Positions 1-6,646 of a DNA stretch of 49,269 nt are shown in pieces (the first letter of the stretch is position 1; the number at the start of each line of letters is the position of its first letter). The notes beneath the pieces were generated by a model. That model ran no database searches. It worked only from the letters and a program-made list of their open reading frames with translations, and was not told the DNA's origin. The stretch is from Selenomonadaceae bacterium (lineage in GTDB: Bacteria > Bacillota > Negativicutes > Selenomonadales > Selenomonadaceae). The stretch is taken from positions 1 through 49,269 of the forward strand of contig JAGBMX010000020.1 of assembly GCA_017634675.1 (NCBI GenBank). Direction: 5' to 3'. The translations under genes and the position numbers were made by a program.

Positions 1-161
1 CTCCCCTTTCAGGGGAGGCAACGTGAAGGTGACTTTTCTATTATATATTCACAAAATGAGAAATCAGAGAGCCTCCCCTGAAAGGGGAGGTGCCCGAAGG
101 GCAGAGGGGTTGACCATGAAGAGCAATATTTTTCTTTTTTTTACTACCCGTGAATAGTAAC
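1..161 (+). repeat. Intergenic palindromic repeat, left copy (inverted copy at 49059-49219)
   Basis: This 161-bp stretch recurs in inverted orientation at 49059-49219 with about 8 mismatches (about 95% identity by eye). It holds a CCTCCCCT/AGGGGAGG palindrome (72-90), a GC hairpin with a GAA loop (92-102) and ends in CGTGAATAGTAAC. It begins at base 1, so it is probably cut by the window edge. It resembles REP-like, non-autonomous intergenic repeats; no gene lies in it. Confidence 0.85.
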
Positions 162-193
162 CATGTATTAAATGTACAAATTTTTTAATTTGA

Positions 194-222
194 TTGACAA
201 TTTTAAAAAATCATGCTAACAT
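194..222 (+). promoter_or_regulatory. Promoter of the TRAP solute-binding gene
   Basis: TTGACA at 194-199, a 17-base spacer and TAACAT at 217-222 form a good vegetative-type promoter. The expected transcript start near 229 leaves almost no leader for the ATG at 239, which favours the TTG start at 272. Confidence 0.65.
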
Positions 223-271
223 ACAAATGGAATAGATTATGTCATCATCTTCAAAGAAAGAAGGGGTTTCA

Positions 272-1297
272 TTGTTTACCAAGACGAAAAAGCTGATTGC
301 CGCGCTCTCTTTGGCGGTGATGGGCGCAATATCCTTTACGGGTTGCGGTAACGAACGCGCTGTGCAGGATGAAGATACGAAGAGCGACACTATTGTGCTC
401 CGTTATTCGGAAATCCAGGTGCAGGATTATCCTACCACCATTGCGGCGAAAAAGTTTGCGGAACTTGTAAACGATGGTACGCAAGGCAGAGTTGTTATTG
501 ATATTTATGATAACGCTAAGATTGCAACCGAGGACCAGGTCGCAAAAGACGTTAAGTTCGGGCGCGTAGACTTAACTCGCGTCAGCCTCTCCGCTCTTTC
601 GGAAGTTACTAAGGAGCTTGAGGTTTTGCAGCTTCCTTATCTCTATCGTGACTCCGAGCATATGTGGAAAGTTTTGGACGGGGATATCGGCAAGGAATTT
701 TTGACCAAGATGGATAAAGACGGCATTATAGGTCTTGCATGGAATGATGGCGGTTCCCGTAATTTTTACAATAGTAAACATGAAATTAAGAGTCTTGAGG
801 ACATGAAAGGCTTAAAGATTCGCGTCCAAGAATCCCTTCTTATGGAAGATCTCGTAAAGGCATTAGGCGCAGATCCTATCCCTATGCCCTACGGCGAAAT
901 TCCCGAAGCTTTGAAAGCCGGAAAGCTTGATGGCGCAGAAAACAGCTGGCCTTCTTACGAATCTCAGAATCACTACAAATATGCAAAATACTACACTCTT
1001 GACGAACATTCCAGAATCCCTGAGATTATGATTATCTCCAAGCGTACCCTTGACAGACTTTCTCCTACAGATCAGCAAGTTATTCGTATGTGCGCAATTG
1101 AGGCTGCCAAGTATGAACGTCAGCTTTGGGCGGAACGCGAAACTGCGTCCAAGAAAAAGGTTGTCGACGCCGGTACAGTTGTAACAGAACTTTCCGAGGC
1201 GGAAAAAGCGAAATTTGTCGAAGCCGTACAGCCCATTTATCAGAAATACGCAGCAGGTCAGATGGAACTTGTAAAACGCATCCGCGATGTGAAGTAA
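272..1297 (+). CDS. TRAP transporter solute-binding lipoprotein, DctP family
   Basis: This is a substrate-capturing protein of a tripartite ATP-independent (TRAP) transporter, a family that imports organic acids and related compounds using ion gradients. The TTG at 272 is preferred over the ATG at 239: it has AAGGGG at 261-266, and the ATG lies only about 10 bases after the predicted transcript start with no Shine-Dalgarno. From TTG the protein begins with a lysine-rich n-region, a hydrophobic core and the lipobox FTGC, so it should be lipid-anchored outside the inner membrane. The segment GLKIRVQ carries the conserved carboxylate-binding arginine of the family. Length (341 aa) is normal. No DctQ/DctM permease genes adjoin it; the only permease-like gene in the window is a truncated one at 47163-48338. 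The substrate cannot be read from the sequence. Confidence 0.85.
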   Translation: MFTKTKKLIAALSLAVMGAISFTGCGNERAVQDEDTKSDTIVLRYSEIQVQDYPTTIAAKKFAELVNDGTQGRVVIDIYDNAKIATEDQVAKDVKFGRVDLTRVSLSALSEVTKELEVLQLPYLYRDSEHMWKVLDGDIGKEFLTKMDKDGIIGLAWNDGGSRNFYNSKHEIKSLEDMKGLKIRVQESLLMEDLVKALGADPIPMPYGEIPEALKAGKLDGAENSWPSYESQNHYKYAKYYTLDEHSRIPEIMIISKRTLDRLSPTDQQVIRMCAIEAAKYERQLWAERETASKKKVVDAGTVVTELSEAEKAKFVEAVQPIYQKYAAGQMELVKRIRDVK

Positions 1298-1306
1298 AAA
1301 ATCAAG

Positions 1307-1352
1307 AAGGATTGTGAGAAGCTAATTTTTAGTTTTTCACAATCCTTTTTTA
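1307..1352 (+). terminator. Intrinsic terminator after the TRAP solute-binding gene
   Basis: AAGGATTGTGA pairs with TCACAATCCTT, followed by a T run, 10 bases after the stop codon. Confidence 0.85.
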
Positions 1353-1385
1353 TGTATACATAATGTGTATACATATCCCAATATA

Positions 1386-1415
1386 TTGACAATTTTAACG
1401 AAATTATGGTATAGT
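1386..1415 (+). promoter_or_regulatory. Promoter of the glutamine synthetase leader
   Basis: TTGACA (1386-1391), 18-base spacer, TATAGT (1410-1415). The predicted transcript starts near 1422, inside the 5' arm of the first leader hairpin. The same -35/-10 pair and spacing recurs at 11963-11992. Confidence 0.7.
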
Positions 1416-1418
1416 GAA

Positions 1419-1530
1419 ATCGTCAACAACGGCGTTGACGATTGACGGTTTATCAATTTAAAACTAAATACTAAGGCAATGGCGCCACATGAACGTGATT
1501 TTTCTGCGTTCGTGTGGCTTTTTGTTTTAT
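1419..1530 (+). promoter_or_regulatory. Putative ANTAR-responsive antitermination leader with intrinsic terminator
   Basis: Hairpin P1 (1419-1442) has a perfect 9-bp stem, about 6 bp of it inside the predicted transcript, and the hexaloop AACGGC. A second short hairpin P2 (1475-1486) has a GGC/GCC stem and hexaloop AATGGC. Both loops carry A at position 1 and G at position 4, the known ANTAR-protein RNA signature. The 3' arm of P2 (1484-1486) is also the beginning of the terminator arm GCCACATGAACG (1484-1495), which pairs with 1507-1518 and is followed by T5GT4. P2 and terminator are thus mutually exclusive, as in ANTAR antitermination. The weak point is the 3-bp stem of P2 and a linker of about 30 bases. 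An ANTAR protein is encoded at 5142-6167. Confidence 0.6.
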
Positions 1531-1552
1531 TGTTTACGAAAGGATGGTCAAT

Positions 1553-3439
1553 ATGTCAAACATTGTTTACAAAATTCCCGCCAATTCCTCTAAAGAGGAG
1601 ATAAAAAATATTTTAGCCTCGCATCCCGAGATAAAGTTTGTGTCTTTAATGGGCATTGATATGGCGGGCAACGATACGGACGAAAAAATTCCCGCGCGGA
1701 TTTTCGTTAAAGATATGGACGATTTCTTTTCAGGCAGAGCCGTGCAGACAGACGGTTCCTCCGTTGTGCTTACGGGTATAGCCACTCTTAACAACGCAAA
1801 AGTCGATATGCCTATAGACGGCAGCGTAAACTGGTTCGTTGACTACAACGACGAGCATATAGACGCTGAAACAGGGCTTCCCGTAGGCACTCTCCGTATC
1901 CCCGCTTTTCTTATCCACGAGGGAAAACGAGTGGATTCAAGGGCTGTGCTAGCAGACACATTGGAATATGTGAAAAAAGAACTTTTGGATATATTCGGCA
2001 AAACTCCTTCAATATCTGGTTTATCCCGCATAAACGGCAGAAAGATTACGGATATTAACTTCACTTCCGCAACTGAGTTGGAATTTTGGGTAAAAACTCC
2101 TTTGGAAGAAGCCAACATCAAAGAAATGTCCGCTTCTCAGGTTATGCAGGAGCAATACTGGGAGCGCACTCACGGCGTTGTAAGAACCGCCCTTGAAAAA
2201 TGCGTGTTGGAACTTGAAAAATACGATTTGCAGGTTGAAATGGGTCATAAGGAAGTCGGCGGTCTGAAAGCGCAGATAGACGAAAGCGGGCGTATGCAGC
2301 ACGTTTGCGAGCAGATAGAAATTGACTGGAAATATGCGGACGCGCTGCAAGCCGCTGACAACGAACTTTTGGTTCGTACTCTTGTAAGGGAAATTTTCCG
2401 CCGCGAAGGGCTTGAGGTCAGTTTTAAAGCGAAACCCATGATAGGGCTTGCGGGCAACGGCGAACACACCCATATCGGAATGACGGCAGTTTTGGACGAC
2501 GGCTCTGCAATCAATCTTTTCTCCCCGGACGATTCTCATAAGGATTTTATGAGCGCGATAGGTTACGGCGCAATCATGGGACTTTTGAAGAATTACGAGG
2601 TAATAAATCCATTCGTCTCCGCCACGAACGATTCTCTTAATCGCTTAAAACCCGGCTTTGAAGCTCCCGTATGTATAGTCACTTCTTTAGGTCATACCCC
2701 CGAAATTCCCTCTCGTAACCGCACAATCTTAGCGGGACTTATCCGCGATCTCAACAACCCCTATGCAACGCGTTTCGAGCTTCGCGCGCCCAACCCATAC
2801 ACCAACACATATCTAGTCCTTGCGGCAATCTATTCCGCTGTTCTCGACGGCGTGAAAATAGCCGTACACCACACCACGGACGAACTTTTAGGCGAGCTTT
2901 CCAAAAAAGCCGGCGACGATGGCTTCTATCTTGAAAAGAACCGCGCCTACAGAAGCGAAGAAGACGTATTTGAAGATTATTCCGACGAGGAACGCAACCG
3001 TCTTTTCGGCACTCCTCCCGCGACCGTATGGGAAAACATGGAAAGTTTCGAGCTCTTCCCCGAAAAAACTTCCGTTATAACCGCAAGCGGCGCTATCCGC
3101 GAACAAATAATAAACGCTTTCAAAGCGGGCGCTCTCCTTCGTTGGAAAACCGAGCTAATCTCCCGCATTATCCCAGAAAACCGCGACGTCACCCGCAAGG
3201 CAAAAGAAATAGTTTCTTCCCACATGACGGATCAAGATGCCTACAACTGGAACAAAATCGCCGAACTCAAAGACTACCTCGCCAAAGACAGCATCGACCG
3301 CAAATCTCTCTTTACCCTCCTTACCTCCGCCCTTGAATCCGGCGACTACGCCGCCGCCTCCGGGATGCAGGTCGAAATGTACGAAAAAATGGAAGAACTA
3401 AAGGCGCTTTATGATTCTTATGTTAAAAATATGATTTAG
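1553..3439 (+). CDS. Large divergent glutamine synthetase
   Basis: Glutamine synthetase condenses glutamate and ammonia using ATP. The start at 1553 follows AAAGGA at the right spacing; an upstream in-frame ATG at 1514 lies inside the terminator and is not credible. The 628-residue product has an N-terminal beta-grasp region ending near VDYND, then the catalytic barrel with ELEFWVKTP, the HKEVGG segment, GNGEHTHIG (substrate and ATP site) and an RFELRAPNP strand holding the C-terminal catalytic Arg/Glu. It is longer than the classical GSI enzymes (about 440-470 aa), with roughly 150 extra residues at the C-terminus that are predicted helical and hydrophilic. I see no typical adenylylation-tyrosine loop. 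It sits next to nitrogen genes and behind a probable ANTAR leader. Substrate could in principle be a glutamine-synthetase-like alternative, but context favours true ammonia assimilation. Confidence 0.85.
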   Translation: MSNIVYKIPANSSKEEIKNILASHPEIKFVSLMGIDMAGNDTDEKIPARIFVKDMDDFFSGRAVQTDGSSVVLTGIATLNNAKVDMPIDGSVNWFVDYNDEHIDAETGLPVGTLRIPAFLIHEGKRVDSRAVLADTLEYVKKELLDIFGKTPSISGLSRINGRKITDINFTSATELEFWVKTPLEEANIKEMSASQVMQEQYWERTHGVVRTALEKCVLELEKYDLQVEMGHKEVGGLKAQIDESGRMQHVCEQIEIDWKYADALQAADNELLVRTLVREIFRREGLEVSFKAKPMIGLAGNGEHTHIGMTAVLDDGSAINLFSPDDSHKDFMSAIGYGAIMGLLKNYEVINPFVSATNDSLNRLKPGFEAPVCIVTSLGHTPEIPSRNRTILAGLIRDLNNPYATRFELRAPNPYTNTYLVLAAIYSAVLDGVKIAVHHTTDELLGELSKKAGDDGFYLEKNRAYRSEEDVFEDYSDEERNRLFGTPPATVWENMESFELFPEKTSVITASGAIREQIINAFKAGALLRWKTELISRIIPENRDVTRKAKEIVSSHMTDQDAYNWNKIAELKDYLAKDSIDRKSLFTLLTSALESGDYAAASGMQVEMYEKMEELKALYDSYVKNMI

Positions 3440-3445
3440 AGGTGA

Positions 3446-3530
3446 GTTCTTTCTTTTCTTTCTTCTCTTTTTTTGTAAAAAAAGAGAAGAAAGAAAAGAA
3501 ACAAAAGAAAGAAGAGAAAAAAACTTTAAT
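3446..3530 (-). repeat. Triplex-type Y1-Y2-R element, copy A
   Basis: Read on the minus strand: ATTAAAG, pyrimidine tract Y1, spacer GTTTC, mirror tract Y2, a short TAC turn, purine tract R, then GAAC. Y1 is an exact mirror of the distal part of Y2. Y1 matches R in parallel at 21 of 21 positions. It starts 7 bases after the glutamine synthetase stop codon and faces copy B head to head. Confidence 0.8.
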
Positions 3531-3582
3531 AAGGGGTTTAGTGAAAATTTAAAATTTGAGTAAAAACTTGAAATCCGAGTTT

Positions 3583-3676
3583 GTTAAAGTTTTTTCTCTC
3601 TCTCTTTTTCTTTGCTTCTTTCTTTTTCTCTCTCTCTTTTTTACAAAAAAGAGAGAGAGAAAAAGAAAGAAGGAAC
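3583..3676 (+). repeat. Triplex-type Y1-Y2-R element, copy B
   Basis: GTTAAAG, Y1 (3590-3613), spacer beginning GCTTC, Y2 to 3642, AC turn, R from 3645, ending AAGGAAC. Y2/R form an uninterrupted 28-bp hairpin stem. Y1 matches R in parallel at 24 of 24 positions, including seven C/G. It ends 24 bases before the dapL start. There is no T run after the hairpin on either strand, so it is not a standard terminator. Confidence 0.85.
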
Positions 3677-3700
3677 TAACAATAAAAAGGAAAAACAAAC

Positions 3701-4927
3701 ATGGCAAAAATAAATGAGAATTATTTGAAGCTGCCGGGGAGTTATCTTTTTTCGGAGATAGCTAAGAGAGTGGCGGCTTATAAGGAGGAGAATCCCGAGG
3801 CTGAAGTTATCAGTTTGGGGATAGGGGACGTTACGAGACCGTTGCCGAAAGTTTGCGTTGAGGCTATGACTCAGGCGGCGGATGAGATGGGGAATGTTAA
3901 GACATTTCGAGGTTACGGGCCTGAACAGGGTTATGATTTCTTGAGAGAAGTTATAGCGGAGCATAATTATAAAGCAAAGGGAATAGATATAAAGGCGGAA
4001 GAAATTTTCGTCAGCGACGGATCTAAGAGCGATTGCGGCAATATACAGGAGATTTTTAGCAAGGATTCAAAGGTTGCGTTGCCGGATCCCGTTTATCCCG
4101 TGTACCTTGATACGAACGTGATGGCGGGACGCACCGGGGCGCTTATGGGCGACGGGTATTTTGAAGGGGTGGAGTACCTTTCGGCAACGGAAAAGAATAA
4201 TTTTTCGCCGGATTTGCCGAGTGAAAAGATGGATTTAATCTATCTCTGTTCTCCGAATAATCCCACGGGTACGGCGCTATCGAGGGCAGCGCTTACAAAA
4301 TGGGTGGAATATGCAAGGGAAAACGACGCCGTTATCTTGTTTGACGCAGCGTATGCGGCTTATATTACGTCCGATGATGTGCCTAGGTCTGTTTATGAAA
4401 TACCCGGAGCAAAGGACGTTGCGATAGAGTTTCGTTCTTTTTCCAAAACGGCGGGTTTTACGGGTACAAGGTGCGGTTATGCCGTAATTCCGAAAAATCT
4501 TATGGGAACGGCTTCGGACGGAACAAAAGTTTCGCTTGCAAAGCTGTGGAATCGCCGACAAACCACAAAATTCAACGGCACGGCTTATATCGTGCAACGG
4601 GCGGCGGCGGCTGTTTATACCGAAGAAGGGCAAAAGCAGGTAAAGGAAAATATTGACTACTATATGGAAAACGCTCGCATTATAAGAGAAGGTTTGAAAA
4701 AAACCGGACTAAAAGCTTACGGAGGCGTTGACGCGCCTTATATTTGGGTGAAAACCGCAGAACCCTCGTGGGAATTTTTCGATAAACTTCTCACCAAGGC
4801 TCAGGTGGTAGGCACACCCGGCGCAGGTTTCGGACCGTGCGGCGAAAATTATTTTCGCTTGACGGCGTTTGGAGACCGTCAAAAAACTATCGAAGCTATA
4901 CGTCGCATTGTGTACAAACTGCATTAG
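3701..4927 (+). CDS. dapL: LL-diaminopimelate aminotransferase
   Basis: DapL is a PLP enzyme that makes LL-2,6-diaminopimelate from tetrahydrodipicolinate and glutamate in one step, feeding lysine and peptidoglycan synthesis. The 408-residue protein starts [14 protein letters not shown] and contains [31 protein letters not shown] and the PLP-lysine motif [15 protein letters not shown], all characteristic of the DapL branch of class I aminotransferases. The ATG at 3701 follows AAAAAGGA. Upstream lies triplex-type element B with no clear promoter between, so expression may come from further upstream or from a promoter I could not see. It uses glutamate, the product of the synthase encoded downstream. 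Confidence 0.93.
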   Translation: MAKINENYLKLPGSYLFSEIAKRVAAYKEENPEAEVISLGIGDVTRPLPKVCVEAMTQAADEMGNVKTFRGYGPEQGYDFLREVIAEHNYKAKGIDIKAEEIFVSDGSKSDCGNIQEIFSKDSKVALPDPVYPVYLDTNVMAGRTGALMGDGYFEGVEYLSATEKNNFSPDLPSEKMDLIYLCSPNNPTGTALSRAALTKWVEYARENDAVILFDAAYAAYITSDDVPRSVYEIPGAKDVAIEFRSFSKTAGFTGTRCGYAVIPKNLMGTASDGTKVSLAKLWNRRQTTKFNGTAYIVQRAAAAVYTEEGQKQVKENIDYYMENARIIREGLKKTGLKAYGGVDAPYIWVKTAEPSWEFFDKLLTKAQVVGTPGAGFGPCGENYFRLTAFGDRQKTIEAIRRIVYKLH

Positions 4928-4940
4928 TCGAATTAATACT

Positions 4941-4981
4941 GTACCCAAACTTTCGCTCTGTTGGGTACGCTATTTGTTGTT
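4941..4981 (+). terminator. Probable terminator after dapL
   Basis: GTACCCAA (4941-4948) pairs with TTGGGTAC (4961-4968), followed by a T-rich but interrupted tail. It sits 14 bases after the dapL stop. Confidence 0.55.
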
Positions 4982-4998
4982 TTAGCATTGAACCGATT

Positions 4999-5090
4999 AT
5001 TAAAGTTTTTTCTTTATCTTTTTTCTTTGTTACTTTCTTTTTTCTCTTTCTTTTTTACAAAAAAGAAAGAGAAAAAAGAAAGTAAGAAAC
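4999..5090 (+). repeat. Triplex-type Y1-Y2-R element, copy C
   Basis: ATTAAAG, Y1 (5006-5028), spacer GTTAC, Y2, AC turn, R from 5059, ending GAAAGTAAGAAAC. Y2/R pair over 27 bp without mismatch. Y1 matches R in parallel at 22 of 23 positions. The TTAC/GTAA pair here replaces TTC/GAA of other copies, a compensatory change. It lies between the dapL terminator and the promoter of the ANTAR gene. Confidence 0.83.
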
Positions 5091-5092
5091 TA

Positions 5093-5121
5093 TATACAAT
5101 CACAAAATTTACATTTATAAT
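5093..5121 (+). promoter_or_regulatory. Promoter of the ANTAR regulator gene
   Basis: TATACA (5093-5098), 17-base spacer, TATAAT (5116-5121). It is immediately 3' of element C, so that element lies upstream of, not within, this transcript. Confidence 0.55.
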
Positions 5122-5141
5122 ATCAATAGGGAGGTATGATT

Positions 5142-6167
5142 ATGACAACAAATGCAAAATTGGAAAAAAGCGAATTTGCCGTAATGTGTAAGCGGGAAAC
5201 CTCCCTAACTCCCGTGCAGGTCGAGCTTTTGGGGGAAATTTTGCGAAGTTTGCCTTTTGCTGCCGATTTGACTCTTGCGGAGATTGCTTGTTTTGCGCCG
5301 CAGAAAAAGGCGGGGGAATATAAAAATGTGTTTGAAGTAAGCCCGAATATTTCGCCGCTTGCTTCTTCCGATGGGGCGATAGGGAATAAAGCGACGCAGA
5401 TTGCGCTGTTAAACGAAACTTTCCGAACGGGAAATTCCCTTAATCAATGGGAAGAATCGGAAGACGGTTCTGTTGGGATAAGAAGTTTTTGCATTAAGGA
5501 CGGCGCATCTCCCATAGCCGTTATTTTGCTGTCTTATCGCTTAATGCTCTCAATGACGGATTTTACGCATCTGATACACGCAGTTCAAGCGGTTATTTCC
5601 GAAGGGCGGAAGTTTAATGCGGGTATGTTCGAAAGATTGACTAAGGAAGACGGGGTGATGATAGCGGATAATTTTCATCGCATCGTCTTTGCGGATGAAA
5701 TCACGCGGCATATCTATCGCAAGATGGGAACGCTTAATCTTTTGGGGCGGCTGTTAAACGAAAATTTGACGGATTCGGTGGAACGGGAGGTTTTATCGAA
5801 AAAAGCTCCTTGGGAAAAGGAAATGTACGCGGGAGAATATATTTTTCGTGAAAGACGCTTGGATTTTTCGCCGAAATCTCGTATCGGACACATTATCATA
5901 ACGAGGGATATTACGGAGGAAAAACGCCACCAGCAGGATTTAAAGGTGCAAGCCGCTTTAGAAAAACGCATAGCGGAGCTTGAGGAAGAATTGGCGGGCA
6001 TAAAAGATTCCCTGGAGTCCCGCAAACTAATCGACCGCGCCAAGGGAATTTTAATGGATAAGGAAAACCTGACGGAAGACGAAAGTTATCGCCGAATCAG
6101 AACGATGGCGATGATGAACAGATTGACAATAAAAGAGGTTGCGTCACAAATTATAAAAAACAAATAA
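5142..6167 (+). CDS. ANTAR-domain antitermination regulator with GAF/PAS-like sensor region
   Basis: ANTAR proteins bind paired hexaloop hairpins in nascent mRNA and stop terminator formation. The start at 5142 is chosen over 5136 because AGGGAGG (5128-5134) is 7 bases from it but only 1 base from the other. The 341-residue protein has an N-terminal region of about 150 residues resembling the GAF-like sensor of PdtaS-type proteins, a PAS-like region around residues 160-255 (ending IIITRDITEEKR), a coiled coil and a C-terminal ANTAR domain (RKLIDRAKGILMDKENLTED... ASQII). No phospho-acceptor receiver domain or kinase domain is present, so it would sense a ligand directly. Its likely target is the glutamine synthetase leader at 1419-1530. 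Signal unknown; nitrogen status is inferred from neighbours. Confidence 0.85.
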   Translation: MTTNAKLEKSEFAVMCKRETSLTPVQVELLGEILRSLPFAADLTLAEIACFAPQKKAGEYKNVFEVSPNISPLASSDGAIGNKATQIALLNETFRTGNSLNQWEESEDGSVGIRSFCIKDGASPIAVILLSYRLMLSMTDFTHLIHAVQAVISEGRKFNAGMFERLTKEDGVMIADNFHRIVFADEITRHIYRKMGTLNLLGRLLNENLTDSVEREVLSKKAPWEKEMYAGEYIFRERRLDFSPKSRIGHIIITRDITEEKRHQQDLKVQAALEKRIAELEEELAGIKDSLESRKLIDRAKGILMDKENLTEDESYRRIRTMAMMNRLTIKEVASQIIKNK

Positions 6168-6175
6168 AAATTTTT

Positions 6176-6268
6176 AAAAGGGAGTCCAGAGGGGCGAAGC
6201 TCCTTTGGCAGGGTCAAGGGGCAGCGCCCCTTGTGGGGTTTGGGGCGAAGCCCCAATAAAAGAAGGGG
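6176..6268. repeat. GC-rich palindromic intergenic repeat
   Basis: Three short GC palindromes in a row: AGGGGCGAAGCTCCTTT, GGGGCAGCGCCCC and GGGGCGAAGCCCC. They fill the gap between the ANTAR gene and the ASCH-like gene. They share the C-GAA-G loop seen in the palindromes at 92-102, 11879-11890, 40688-40720 and 49225-49236. Confidence 0.6.
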
Positions 6269-6279
6269 GATGAGGCGTA

Positions 6280-6630
6280 ATGATGGCGCTTAATTTTGTG
6301 GAAGAGAAGCATAAGAAGATGCTTATAGCGAGGACGAAGAAGTGTACGGTAAGGTTGGGGGACGTTAGCGGAGAGTTTCCCGAAAATTCTATTGTATGGA
6401 TAACGGCGGGGGAGAAGGGACAGCAGAAACAGAAATTGTTTACCGCTTTTTTGGATAAGGTGAGGGTAAAGACGATGGGGACGCTGACTTCCAAGGATTT
6501 GGCGGATCAGAACCCGGAGATAAGCACGAGGGAAGAACTTATCGCAGATTTTGAGAGGATTTATAAACGGCGTATTCTTATGGAGGATACGGTTACGGTG
6601 ATATATTTTACGGAAGTTATCGGATTGTGA
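6280..6630 (+). CDS. Small ASCH/PUA-like protein preceding glutamate synthase
   Basis: A 116-residue protein of no certain function. The segment around KKCTVRLGDVSGEF and the beta-rich layout ending TVTVIYFTEVIG resemble ASCH/PUA-like RNA-binding folds; this is a fold-level impression, not a firm assignment. The start could be ATG 6280 or 6283; a GGGGG tract lies just upstream. It is 16 bases ahead of the glutaminase subunit gene and on the same strand, so it is probably the first gene of the glutamate synthase operon. Given the position it might modulate the enzyme or its mRNA, but nothing in the sequence shows this. Confidence 0.6.
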   Translation: MMALNFVEEKHKKMLIARTKKCTVRLGDVSGEFPENSIVWITAGEKGQQKQKLFTAFLDKVRVKTMGTLTSKDLADQNPEISTREELIADFERIYKRRILMEDTVTVIYFTEVIGL

Positions 6631-6646
6631 TAAGGATGGTGGAGGA

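Noticed and set aside
2021-2539. 172-codon minus-strand frame inside glutamine synthetase
   Set aside because: Antisense shadow; no RBS and no recognisable protein.
3583-3676. Pyrimidine/purine hairpins as ordinary intrinsic terminators
   Set aside because: The T run lies before, not after, the hairpin on the sense strand, and no T run follows on the other strand. Several copies lie just ahead of genes with no gene end to terminate nearby.
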